Both the position numbers and the translations under genes were made by a program. From assembly GCA_003427395.1 (NCBI GenBank), contig BFEA01000006.1, positions 258,666 through 293,302 on the forward strand: DNA of 34,637 nucleotides, in the 5' to 3' direction. The first letter of the stretch is position 1. Every line of letters starts with the position of its first letter. Below, piece after piece: positions 21,301 to 31,824 of the stretch. The notes under the pieces were generated by a model. It was given only the letters and a program-made list of their open reading frames with translations, searched no databases and had not been told where the DNA came from. Origin of the DNA: Chara braunii (taxonomy: Eukaryota; Streptophyta; Charophyceae; Charales; Characeae).

Positions 21301-21838
21301 TCGAAAGCATAAAAAGTCGTATAGGAAACGAGTATTATGGCGAAATTGTCATACTTAAAATTGATCTTATCATTAAGAGGCCAAGGGCGATTGCACTGAT
21401 CCTACATTAAGGCAAACAAAGATTATGAGTGAATTTGAGAAGAAAAAGGAAGAAGGTGAAGAGATGGAGGAGACAAAAAATGTGGAGGATTGCAAAGATT
21501 AATATGTCCAGGTTCCTACAAAGATTCGGGTTTCTTCTCTGCCTGGGGGTTTTGGGTTGCTGTGCAATAGTCGAAAGCATGAAAAGTCGTATAGGAAACG
21601 AGTATTATGGCGAAATTGCCATACTTAAAATTGATCTTATCATTAAGAGGCCAAAGGGCGATTGCACTGATCCCACATTAAGGCAAACAAAGATTATGAG
21701 TGAATTTGGGGAGAAAAAGGAAGAAGGTGAAGAGATGGAGGAGAAAAAAATGAGGAGGATTGCAACAATTAATACGTCCAGGTTCCTACAAAGATTCGGG
21801 TTCCTTCTCTGCCTGGGGTTTTTGGGTTGCTGTGCAGA
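21301..21838 (+). repeat. 270-bp tandem duplication carrying a partly coding-like sequence
   Basis: Unit 1 (21301-21570) and unit 2 (21571 to about 21838) differ at a handful of sites and small indels. Both start TCGAAAGCAT and end GGGTTGCTGTGCA. A reading frame of 144 codons (21429-21863, GTG start) crosses both; the peptide RFLQRFGFLLCLG appears once from each unit, while the part before it is frameshifted between units. Within unit 2 the frame reads IDLIIKRPKGDCTDPTLRQ and then a Glu/Lys-rich stretch. GGGTTGCTGTGCAG at the unit end looks like a splice acceptor. No family recognised. It may be a duplicated exon of the broken gene that follows. Confidence 0.7.
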
Positions 21839-21988
21839 GGGAGATTGGGGAAGAGAGGGTTGAAGGCTGGGAAAAGAGGGTTTGGTGACGAGGGAAAATT
21901 GTCGAAGGGGAGAGTGGGGGAAATCAAAGGACAATGATTCCTATACTTTAGTCTATGCATAATTTTTCTTCCTTGATGGGTTCTGCAG

Positions 21989-22671
21989 TGGAGGTTTAGC
22001 TGCCTTCTTTGGCATCCTTGCCTGCATCCTCCTTGAAACTCATACACTTTCTACTACCTTTAGAAGAGTGGAAGAAAAAACGAGGGCAGTCAGGACAGAA
22101 AGGGGGAGATGGATCCAGCGGAAAGACTGGATGTTGAACGTAGTTAGGAAGATTATCGAAGAATTTATTCCTTAAAAATTTAAACCAGGAGTCAGACCCC
22201 TAGTTAGTGAACTCTTCAATGTGAAGTTTGGTGACTACTTCTTCGACGAGCGAACTAAAAATTATTTGAAGAAGGGTGCAATTAGAAAAGCGAGAAATGA
22301 CAAGGTGACCAACCAGGAAGGTTGTCCGCCAATGAGAGAAGACCCCTCTTTACCCAAGTGTAAGATTCTATGCGGCTCATGAAAGTGATACACACGGCAA
22401 GACAGTAAAAGTTCGTTTAGATGTCATTTGCGCATACCACCTGGAACTCTGCGAGATTCAGTCGAGCTCTGAGAAGTCCTCTTGGAGAGAGCGAGGAGAG
22501 CGGTCTGTAGTCGATGGAGAGGAGATGGAAAAGTGTGGTGGAGAAGAGCAAATAGGAGAGAAGTTTCGTGGCTCGCTTGCGCTTGATGAAGACGAAAGAC
22601 CTGTCCCCGTTCTGAAATTTGAACTTGAAGTTCGCGGAGTTGGGTGCAGAACTGAACGATATCGTCTACGT
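21989..22671 (+). pseudogene. Broken protein-coding gene, family not recognised
   Basis: One frame (codons from 21990) reads as convincing protein after a splice-acceptor-like TTCTTCCTTGATGGGTTCTGCAG (acceptor edge 21988): first a hydrophobic segment (LAAFFGILACILLE), then a charged segment with RWIQRKDWMLNVVRKIIEEF. A TAA at 22173-22175 interrupts it. The same frame continues with KPGVRPLVSELFNVKFGDYF and KNYLKKGAIRKARND and stops at 22380-22382. From about 22336 the next frame takes over with coding-like sequence (VRFYAAHESDTHGKTVKVRL, then DVICAYHLELCEIQ) and an acidic tail, ending at TGA 22672-22674. One stop and one frameshift make it a pseudogene, or two of the joins are introns or assembly errors. 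The minus-strand frame at 22424-22771 is a possible alternative for the last third. I do not know the family. Confidence 0.4.
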
Positions 22672-22674
22672 TGA

Positions 22675-22911
22675 GGATTGTGATGTACTTGATTTCCACC
22701 TTCCTTCCTTGAAGCTTGATGCGCAAAGTGGGGATGGCGAGAGGGAGGAAAAAAAAATGGACAGGTAGCAAAAATGCGGATGGAGGATCTGTGATGAAGA
22801 TTTTTTATAACTTTGGATCTGTGGCTATAGGCGGAGAGTTTCGAGAGGCAGGGAAAGAAGGTTAACAATAGTCGTATTTTTCATCACCGCTTCAGGACCC
22901 CCTTCACCACT
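22675..22911. other. No feature seen
   Basis: Purine-rich, non-repetitive sequence with no recognisable gene. Confidence 0.4.
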
Positions 22912-23205
22912 TGAGGATGCAGCCTGCCTAGACAAGTGGTTTTCAGGGTCTTCGGAGCTTTCACCACTTCAGAACCATTTAGAATTTTTTGTGGTTTTCA
23001 TGGTCTTCGGACCTTTCACCACTGCAGGACCATTCAGGATTTTCAGACTGCCCAAAACTCTCACTTGACCACTTCAGGACACCCTTCAACACTTCAGGAT
23101 GCAACCTACCTAAACAGGTGGTTTTCAGGGTCTTCAGACCGCTCACCACTTCAGAACTATTCAGGATTTTCAGACTGCCCAAAACTCCCACTTCAGGATT
23201 TTCAT
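22912..23205. repeat. Nested tandem repeats (about 180 bp and 55 bp)
   Basis: The word GTGGTTTTCA(G/T)GGTCTTC recurs at 22936, 22991 and 23118, and CAGGATGCA(G/A)CCTRCCTA at about 22914 and 23095. TTCAGGATTTTCAGACTGCC also occurs twice (about 23034 and 23161). Together they give a 180-bp tandem repeat with a shorter internal duplication. CACTTCAGGA is the core word throughout. Confidence 0.75.
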
Positions 23206-23689
23206 TCATGAACTTTCAGCTACTCGATAACCCCTTGTGGAGGCAGGGAAATCAACGAGGGTTGCAAATTGTTGGAGAAGGAGATAAGGAGGGGTGGGGG
23301 AGGAGGACTGAAGTAGAAGATGAGAAGGAAAAAAGGTGCTCAAAGAAAGGGTCGAAAAAAGGTGGTTGCTCCGGCGGGGGAGAATGGTACGAAAACGAGG
23401 GAGACACGGAGTGTGAAGAGGGCGAGGAAGAGCGGGGAGGGGGGGGAGGGGAGGATGAGGTTGGGCGATTGGGTGGGGAGAGAGCCAGTGTGCAGAGGGG
23501 AAGACTTCTGGAACTGCCATCGCCGTTCATGATAGCGAGAAATATCGGATAGGCTTACCTGTAAATAAGTAGTTGCAGTGGCTGGTTACAAAAGGTGGGC
23601 CGTAAGCAGTATAGTAACAAAAAACAGTGGGTTACGTGATCCGTGCAGAAAAAGTGAGAGTATAGCTAGGTGCAGATGCGAATGATTGA
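23206..23689. other. Purine-rich low-complexity stretch, no gene seen
   Basis: About 23270-23520 is strongly G/A-biased on the + strand, so the long open frames on both strands (Glu/Gly/Lys-rich forward, Pro/Ser-rich reverse) are compositional. Nothing recognisable lies between 23530 and 23689. Confidence 0.5.
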
Positions 23690-23857
23690 AAATTTGTTGT
23701 GAAAGTGAATGCAAATGTGATCGGTGCAGTGAATTTGACAAAAGGCGATATGAACGACGTCTCTACAAAGCGGTTGGCTGACTGTGTTGATGTGACTTGC
23801 ATATTTGCGTGTGCGATGGGCGCAGGGCTGGCAAAAGGAATCCGGAGAATGCGCAAC
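23690..23857 (+). pseudogene. Macro-domain-like (ADP-ribose-binding) fragment
   Basis: A 56-codon open stretch between TGA (23687-23689) and TAG (23858-23860) reads VNLTKGDM, then LADCVDV, then MGAGLAKGIR. In small macro-domain proteins of the TARG1 / Appr-1''-p-processing type, a beta strand ends in a K/T-GD motif, followed by an LAHC-like strand and a glycine-rich MGAG(I/L)A loop that wraps the ADP-ribose phosphates and distal ribose. The order and spacing fit, apart from a few extra residues (TCIFACA) before MGAG. Nothing of the C-terminal half of such a domain is visible before or after the TAG, so it is an exon, a fragment or a relic. No ATG near its start is convincing. Similarity is judged by eye from the motif only. 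Confidence 0.4.
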
Positions 23858-23860
23858 TAG

Positions 23861-24233
23861 AGTTGACGCAGTCAATTGTCTGCTGCGACCGGTCTTGCGC
23901 CAGTTACTTATGTCATTGCCGCTCCTGGAAGTAGTGGAAGTCGGACTGCCGAGGGACTTCTTCCTGATGGGTGAGTCCCGATGATGCCTCGAGATGGACG
24001 AATGATATTGCTTGGTAGATGCTCCTGCTGTAGATATCGAAGAAATAGAATAACAAATGAAAATAATAAACTGGCCAACTGTAGACGAAGAAAATCAACT
24101 GTGGTCGTGATATTGAGAATGAAAAGACAACTCTCACTCGGTTGTAACTGTGGGTCTGTGGGGATGAGAAACCGGGTCCGTGATAGTTGTTACCAACCAC
24201 GGGGTCTGCTCCAGGAAAATTGCGTGTTTGGGT
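23861..24233. other. No gene recognised
   Basis: Unique-looking sequence up to the end of a reverse-strand LTR at 24234. A Cys/Arg-rich forward frame (23981-24391) runs into the LTR and has no known motif. No primer-binding site is seen next to the LTR end, so this is probably flank rather than the inside of an element. Confidence 0.4.
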
Positions 24234-26765
24234 TGTCGAGCGCATCGGTCCGGCACCACACGGGGCAGCGCGGGACCCTCCCGGACGCGTCACGCAGGAG
24301 TTGGTCTAAATCCTCGTCGTTAATATACATGGAGCTTCAGCAAGCCACTCTGGCCGAGTGCGCAAGCCATACCTCTCGCGAGCCCCAATGACAGGTCAGG
24401 GCCTACTCGAGGCACGACTAACCTCCACCTTATGGGAGTTGTCACCTCCCTTCGGTGGGCGTATCCCCGCCGAGCTACCAGTCCATAGTACGAAAGTTGA
24501 TCAGCTGCAATCGCAGAGGTGGACCAGCTGAGGGTGTTTCTCGTTCGTTGTAGCATAGGGGGTACGCGTGGTAATACGCCTCTATCGAACCCGCACGCGA
24601 ATCGACGCCGTGGGGGTTGAGGTCCCAAGCGGGACTCGTCGCTGGTCGACTAGGACGCATCCCACGCACCACGCGCACACCACTCTAAGAACATAAAAAC
24701 AAAAACACACACACATACGCACATACATATACAAATACAGAACGACACAAAACAAACAATGCGACAACACTCCTAGTCCCTTAGTAGTCATCCCATAACT
24801 TGCTGACGTAGAAATCAGAGAGGCGTCGCGCGCGAGACTCAATATAAACCGCAAAGACGCATGACTAACTCATATCGACTCGCAATGTATGCATACACAA
24901 ACGATCGCAATGATGGCGTACTATGAAGTACCCATACTCATGCGGTCCTTGTTAATCTCGAGTGTCGCATTCGACACTCAAGTGTCGGCTGACACGCGCC
25001 TTGAAAGAATGATCTCCGGATGTTGGACAAACGCCAAGTGCGGTTGAAAACCACACCCTCTTCTGCACCCTGCAGAGAGTGGGTGGTACACGTGTTCATA
25101 CCTGTGATGGCAATCGTCTCTTATGGCCCTGGAGACCAGCTCCTTCACTTAGGGTCTGGAGATAAGTCAGGGGGTTTGACTTTGACGGCTGCCACAGACT
25201 ACAACGTCCAACTATAAAACCTTAAAAAGCAAAGGACAACAAGGGATCTCCCTCTCCTCTCAACGCACGACCTGTTTAACCCTTACGAGTGGTCCCAGTA
25301 GGCTGCGTGAAACACTCAAGACATATATATATCACATAAATATAGAGGGTTATTAATTTTCGACGATCACTTCTCACAGTCACAGTGGGCCTCCTCTCAG
25401 CGATATATATACGCATGTGAGCGCAGGCGGTCAAATCCAAAGTTCGATTCACCAAACATACCTGTAATCACATCAAAGATCCAACAAAAAAATTCATACA
25501 CTACACGGGGTCAACTTCAACCATTCTCTGCACTCACACCCCTTGTTTTTAGTCATACAAGCCTCACTCTTGTGCAACTCTCAAAATAAAATACTCAGTA
25601 TTTTTTTTTAAATGACCATTCAAATAAAGTATCGGTGAAAACACAACAAAACAATTCAAATCAGAAGGCTAAAGCCTTTAGGTTGAGTGGCAAGAGTGGA
25701 TTGGAGTTAAGTCGTAAACCGACAAATCAGCAACCGACGTATTATCAATGATAACAGAAGGTGATCCTTGTAGGATCAAGCTGAATCTATCCCAAATCCT
25801 GAATCAATCGATCAAGAAGACTTGTAACACATGACAGGTCAATCCCCAAGTTAAATCTATAAATCAATGGAAAATAATTCTCATATCACGATCTCACTCA
25901 AATCATCCTAATTAACTAAGCCTAAGGTTACCTCTAAGCAAGTGCCCAAAGAAAGGTAGACCCTAACAGAGTCTCCTCTGTACAGAGTTGGCCGCCAGAA
26001 TCGCCACCTGTCAAAATACATTCTATCTCCTCTTAAGCTAAAAAACTTTTGGCAGAGCTTCCCATAAGAAAAGTGTTTTTCCATAATTTATATAAGCCTA
26101 AATATGAAAACGAAATCTGCAAACTTTCAAAGTCAAATTTTGTCTAACTCCCTGAATTAGCAAAAATTTGGGCATCACTCCCTTTACAAAATGGAACTCT
26201 CCAAATTTTTACTAAGTCATATATAAAAGTCAGACAAACTGAACTTTGAAAAGACAAAATTTAGCTAACTCCTTGGTTTCGTAGAAATTTTGGCAGCGCT
26301 TCCCGTAGATAAACTGGCTTACCAAGATTTATACAAGACCAAGTATAATAAAATTTCCCAGAAAATGCAAAATTGACCTAAGTAAAATAAATTTAACTCA
26401 GAAAATGCAGGAATTGAAACTAACTCCTATGACTCTAGCACGTGGCGACCAACTAAAGCAACTACCTATCAAACTGAAACTCTAGACTAAGTAGTAGCCT
26501 CACTCAATCACATGCAGACCAAACCACAAAAGGTAAGTACTCTCTCCATCCCCAAGTCATTTTAACAAACAATAGTTCGTAATCTTTCAATGATTTAACC
26601 CTTTATACCCAACTTATATAAGGCATAAAGTCAGGTCACCCAAACTTATGGGACATGCCTAACTTAGCCATTGAGTATACACAAACAGAGGGCAGAACTA
26701 CTTCTCTCTTCTTTGGGCATATGACTAGGCCATTATAGTCGCCATGAACTTGTTTAATAGTCAGG

Positions 26766-26857
<92 letters not shown>

Positions 26858-27095
26858 NGTTCCTCAATCAGACCCATAGTACGGTCCGGGTCGGTCGACC
26901 AGACCGGCCGCCCACTCAATCAAAAATATCACACGCGCGCCTAAAAATTGCGCACCCACATACCTCCTAACTAGGCCAAGGTGGCCCCCCCCCTGACGAG
27001 GTCGCGCCTCACACGGCTAGATTTGACCAAGCCCAATGCTCTTGTCATCTGCAAAACCCAGGGCGGATACCCTTGTAAGGGTATTCATGCCGACA
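24234..27095 (-). repeat. Reverse-strand LTR copy, middle collapsed at an N
   Basis: Read on the - strand it starts TGTCG at 27095, has the LTR-start stem-loop (27067-27084), reaches an N at 26858 next to (TA)n, and resumes with sequence collinear with about 4800-7391 of the 5' LTR, ending CGACA at 24234. By comparison with the next copy, close to 4 kb is missing at the N. It retains three 120-bp units (cores near 26050, 26170 and 26291) and one arrayed stem-loop (about 26632-26661). No target-site duplication is seen. Confidence 0.8.
26767..26858. repeat. (TA)n microsatellite ending in an N
   Basis: About 45 TA units, then a single N at 26858 that abuts unrelated sequence. It occupies the same LTR position as the (TA)n at 29530-29603, so the N marks a collapsed gap. 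Confidence 0.92.
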
Positions 27096-28794
27096 CCGCT
27101 CCGGCCGAGTGCGCCCGCCATACCTCTTGCGAACCCCTACGACAGGATAGGGCCTACGTGAGGCACGACTTACCTCCACCTTACGGGAGTTGTCACCTCC
27201 CTTCGGTAGGCGTATCCCCGCCGAGCTACCAGTCCACAGTACGAAAGTTAATCAGCTGCAATCGCAGAGGTGGACCAGTCGAGTGCATTTCTCGTTCGAT
27301 GTAACATAGGGGGTACGTGCGGTATTACGCCTCTATCGCACCCGCATGTGAACCAGCATCTTAGGGGGCTGAGGTCGCAAGCGCGACTCGTCCTCAGTCG
27401 ACTAGGACGGATCTCACTCACCACGCGTACACCACACTACGAACATAAAAATAATACACACACACACACACACACGTACATATACTTATACAGAACAACA
27501 CAAAAGAAATAGCGCGACAACACTCCTAGTCCCTTAGTAGCCATCCCATAACTTTCGGATGCGGAAATCGAATAGGCTTCGCGTGCGAGACTTAGTATAA
27601 AACCGCGCGGACGCAGGGCTAACTCATATCGATTCGCAATGTTAGCGTACGCAAGTTTACGCAAGCGATCGCAATGATGGTGTACTATGTAGTACCCATA
27701 CTCACGCGATCCTCGTTAATCTCGAGGGTCGTGTTCGACACTCAAGTGTTGACTGACACGCGCCTTGAGGGACTGATCTCTCAACGCTGGACAACCGCCA
27801 AGTGCGGTTGAGAACCACATCCTCTTCTGCACCCTGCGGAGAGTGGGTGGTTCAAAGGGTTATACCTGTGGTGACAATCGTCTCTTATCGCCCTGGCGAC
27901 CAGCTCCGTCATCTAGGGCCTGGAGAAAAGTCAAGGGATTTGACTTTGACGGCTGCCACGGACTACAACGTCCAACTATAAAAATCTCTAAAAAGCAAAG
28001 GATAAAAGAGGAAGTCTCTTTCTCTGAAACCATAATCTGTTTAACCCTTACGTGCGGTCACAGTAAGCCACACGAAACACTCAACATATATGTATTTACA
28101 TATATATAAAGGGTTATAAATATGTGACGATCATTTCTCACAATCAGTGTGGGGCTCCTCTCAGTCATATATATATGTATGTGAGCGCAGACAGTCAAAT
28201 CCAAAGCTCGAATCACCAAACATACCTGCAAACACATCAAAAATTCAACCAAAAAGTCAATGTGCTACACAGGGTTAACTTCAACCATTCTTTGCACTCA
28301 CACCCCTTGCTTTTAGCCATACAAACCTCACTCTTTGTGCAACTCCTCAAAATAAAATACTTAGTATTTTTCTTTAAATGACTATTCAAAATAAAGTTCG
28401 GGCGAAAACACAAAAAAACAGTTCAAATCACAAGGCTAAGTCTTTAGGTTGAGTGGCAGGAGTGAATTGGAGTTGAATCGTAAGCCGACGAATCGGCAAC
28501 CGACCTGTTATCAGTGATAACAAAAGATGATCCTCGTAGGATCAAGCTGAATCTAGCCCAAATCCTGAATTAATCGATTAAGAAGACCTGTAACACAAGA
28601 CAGGTCAATCCCCAAGCTAAATTTATAAGTCAATGGAGAATAATCCCCATATCACGATCTCACTCAAATCATCCTTATTAACTAAGCCTAAGTCTACCTC
28701 TAAGCAAGTGTCAAAAGAAAGGTAGATCCTGACAAAATCTCCTGTATACAGAGTGAATTTTTCAGAATTGGCACCTATCAAAATATAATCTAAC

Positions 28795-29140
28795 TCCTTT
28801 AAACTAAGGAAATTTCGGCAGCGCTTCCCGTAGGAGAAGTGCCCTTTCATAATTTATATCAGCCTTAATATGAAAACAGAAATAATCATCAACCTTCCAA
28901 AGTCAAATTTTGTCTAACTCCCTGAATCAGCAAAAATTTGGGCAGCACTCCCTGTAGAAAATGAGACTTCCCAGATTTTTACTAATCCATATAAAACTTA
29001 GACAAGTTGAACTTTGAAGAGTCAAAAGTTGAATAACTCCTTGAATTTGCAGAAATTTTGGCAGCGCTTTCCGTCGAGAAAGTAACTTACCAAAATTTAC
29101 ACAAAGACAAGTATAACAAAGGATCCCAGAAAATGCGAGA
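28795..29140 (-). repeat. Three tandem 120-bp units in reverse-strand LTR
   Basis: Reverse complements of the alternating cores seen at 5120-5700, near 28810, 28932 and 29053, spaced about 121 bp. Both reverse-strand LTRs have three units, against five in the two forward ones. Confidence 0.75.
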
Positions 29141-29397
29141 ATTGATCTAAGTAAAAAAACCTTAGCTCAGAAAATGCAGGAATTGAAACTAATTCCTATG
29201 ACTTTAACACGTGGCGAGCGACTAAAGCAACTACCTATCAAATTGAAACTCAGATTAAGTAGTAGCCTCACTCAGTCACATGCAGGCTAAACAACAAAGG
29301 TAAGTACTCTCACCATCTCAAGTCAATTTATCAAACAATAGTTCATAGTCTCACAATGATTTATCCCTTTATACCCAGCTTACATAAGGCGTAAAGT

Positions 29398-29529
29398 CAG
29401 ACCACCCAAACTTATGGGACATGCCTAACATAGCCAAGGTATACACAAACACAGGGCACAATAACTTTTCTCTTTTTGGGGCATATGACTAGGTCATTTA
29501 AGTCGCCCTGAACTGTTTAAATAACCAAG

Positions 29530-29606
<77 letters not shown>

Positions 29607-30170
29607 CTTAATCTTCAAGGTGGGCGTAGGACTGAGTCATTCATCTTAGAAACAATGTTCAGCCGGCCCAAGTTACCCTCAATTATACTTTTAATTAATA
29701 CTCTCTTCAGTTTGTGAAGCTATAGTCAGGCCACCCAAACTTATGGGACTCTGCCTGACTATCCTGTTCATAGGTAAGATAGTTATAAAATATAGTCAAA
29801 TTATAACCTTTGGGTTCCAGCATGTGCGAGGCATTGGATCAGACCACCTGAACTTACAAAACAGTCTGGCTCTCTGCCTGGTTCATTTCTCTTTAAGCCA
29901 AAGCAGGAAGAGGGTGAGTCACCCAAACTTATGAAACATGCTCAGACCTCCTCGTTCGGGAACTAAAAAAACTGACCAAAACCCAAAGTAAACAAGGCGA
30001 CCAAGCCACCCAAACTTATGGAACATGCTTGGTCCCCGAAAAGTCATTCACAGTCAGCCCTCACAAATCAAAGCAACTAGAGCACCCAAACTTACAGAAC
30101 AGTCTGGCTCTCTACAATTCAAAAATAAACATAGCACTGGGTCTTCCCAAACTTATGGAACTGGTCCAGT
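29398..30170 (-). repeat. Array of stem-loops with conserved loop and variable arms (reverse-strand LTR)
   Basis: About eight hairpins with a loop near CACCCAAACTTATGGRACAT on the + strand. Arms: ATAGTCAGGC/GCCTGACTAT (29722-29731, 29753-29762), CAGAC/GTCTG (29840-29844, 29864-29868), GACCAAGC/GCTTGGTC (29999-30006, 30027-30034), AGAGC/GCTCT (30079-30083, 30107-30111) and ACTGGGTC/GGTCCAGT with two G-U (30136-30143, 30163-30170). The hairpin near 29635 has a loop like that of the forward LTRs. It is collinear with 4202-4820. Confidence 0.82.
29530..29603. repeat. (TA)n microsatellite within reverse-strand LTR
   Basis: About 37 TA units between two arrayed stem-loops. The forward LTRs have no TA tract at the matching place. 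Confidence 0.95.
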
Positions 30171-30191
30171 CTTTGGTTGACCCAGTCAAAC

Positions 30192-30277
30192 ATGCAATAC
30201 TCCTTTCCTCCCACCTTTCCCCCAGATGCAATACTCCCTTCCTCCCACCTTTCCCCCAGTCAAACATGCAATACTCT
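30192..30277. repeat. 34-bp tandem duplication
   Basis: ATGCAATACTCC(T/C)TTCC... occurs at 30192-30225 and 30226-30259 with one difference, and a partial third copy (ATGCAATACTC) at 30267-30277. Confidence 0.9.
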
Positions 30278-31824
30278 CACCAGCCGGTGGGATGAATAGT
30301 GCGTCCGTTAACTGGTGAGTCTCCAAGCTCTGTTGTTGTTCTCTCACAACTCCTGCCCTTCAATTAGTCCAGGTCATTTCGCCAAACTCGTGACCCAAAG
30401 TGCACTGGTCACTCGCTAGACTGCACTCTCACTGTCGGTTTGTTGTGGCTTACTTGATGCGTCGAGCTCTGTGTCGGCCTAGCAGATAAACCGGTGGGTT
30501 GGCAGCCTACTCCCCTGCCTCTAGCACTGACATTCGAATGACAATACTTCAGCCGACAGGTATGTCTTCTGCCCTGCAGCCGCCACCTCACTTCTTCCAC
30601 CTAAATGGGATGGGCCGCTAATCACTCCTACAGGTAAATCTCCAACCCACGAGGCTTGCTCCCTTACTGCCCAACCAGCGGGTGGGCAGCTCCCCAGCCA
30701 AATAGGTAAGCCTCTTATTCCGTGGCTGGCCCGTTACTGCACAGGCTGGTTGGACGAGGGGCGCATCAACCAGCAGACAAAGTTGCAACCTCCACAGCTT
30801 GCTTCTCTGGTCGGCAGGTAGGTAGTGAGCCAGGCGTCCGAAGAGTCTCCAAGCTTGCGGCTAACTCGTTGCTACACCGGTTAGCAGAATGAGCGGTGTC
30901 CCATCCAATATACAGGCCCGCAACCACCATACGCAACAGTCAAGCACGACAAAAGCTTTCACATGTAGCCATTGGAAACATAGCCGCTCCTAGTGATGGC
31001 GTCCAACGACTGTAGCAGCTCCGTGCACAATCGGTAAAGTATCCCAGTTGCAACGAAAGCATTCGCTGCAGCCTTCGCCGTTCAGGCTGAACCAAACAAT
31101 TTACCGACTGTAACCCAGTAGCTTGGCCATCTACTTTCCCGCTTTCGCCATAGACTATGCTCAACCAGATGAACAACGCACCAACCAATAGGCAAGTCTC
31201 CGACTTCGCTCCCCTCCGGTTACAGTTACAACTTGGCCAGGTGGGCATCCCCCTTCCCCTTCTGCTTAAATCTGGCTAAATGCTCCCTTCATAGTGTGCG
31301 ACCTACCAACCATGCAGGTGAGCCTACTACTTCGTTACCGGGCTGAGCAATCGTGTTGCTCAAAAGGTAAGTCCCGACGTTCCCCGGCTCACTCCTATCA
31401 CTCTCTCGTGTTCTCCCTCTTGATGTACCTGACCCGTGGTAGTGGTCGGGACCGCTATATCTCCTAGCCTAGGAAAAGCGGGCGCAACCACGCCGCAGAC
31501 CCTTCAGCAAATCCGCCCCTTCATAAGTACTTATTAACCCGATTAGTCAAGCATGTTTTGCTTTCTTCGGCATAGTGAACTGGATCGGAATGAACGTCCT
31601 GATAACGAACGGACGGATACTCCCCCTATCGCACCACCCTCTTTCTTCTCTCTCAAAATCTAAAGTACTTGGCTAACATGTTGGCCAGGTTTAGTCACTC
31701 CCTACGTCCCCTTTGTGAGCACTTACCTCGCTATTCTACTTGCTCTTTCTTCCTCCACTTTTTGCGCAGCTTCCCACATCTATACTAACTACACCATTTA
31801 CCTATAGCCAAAACTGACCATGCT

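Noticed and set aside
20382-21310. Frames of Ser-Leu, Tyr-Leu-Ser-Ile, Cys-Val and His-Thr repeats.
   Set aside because: Translations of (CT)n, (CTAT)n and (CA)n microsatellites, partly across an adapter artefact.
22424-22771. A minus-strand 115-codon frame with protein-like stretches (EIKYITILNVDDIVQF).
   Set aside because: It overlaps the forward broken gene, which has support from a longer stretch in two frames; it is kept only as an alternative for the last third.
24229-24233. Reverse-strand LTR 24234-27095 as a clean solo LTR.
   Set aside because: The flanking five-mers do not match, its start abuts another LTR and its middle is missing at an N.
26744-26944. Tyr-Ile repeat frame.
   Set aside because: Translation of (TA)n and an N.
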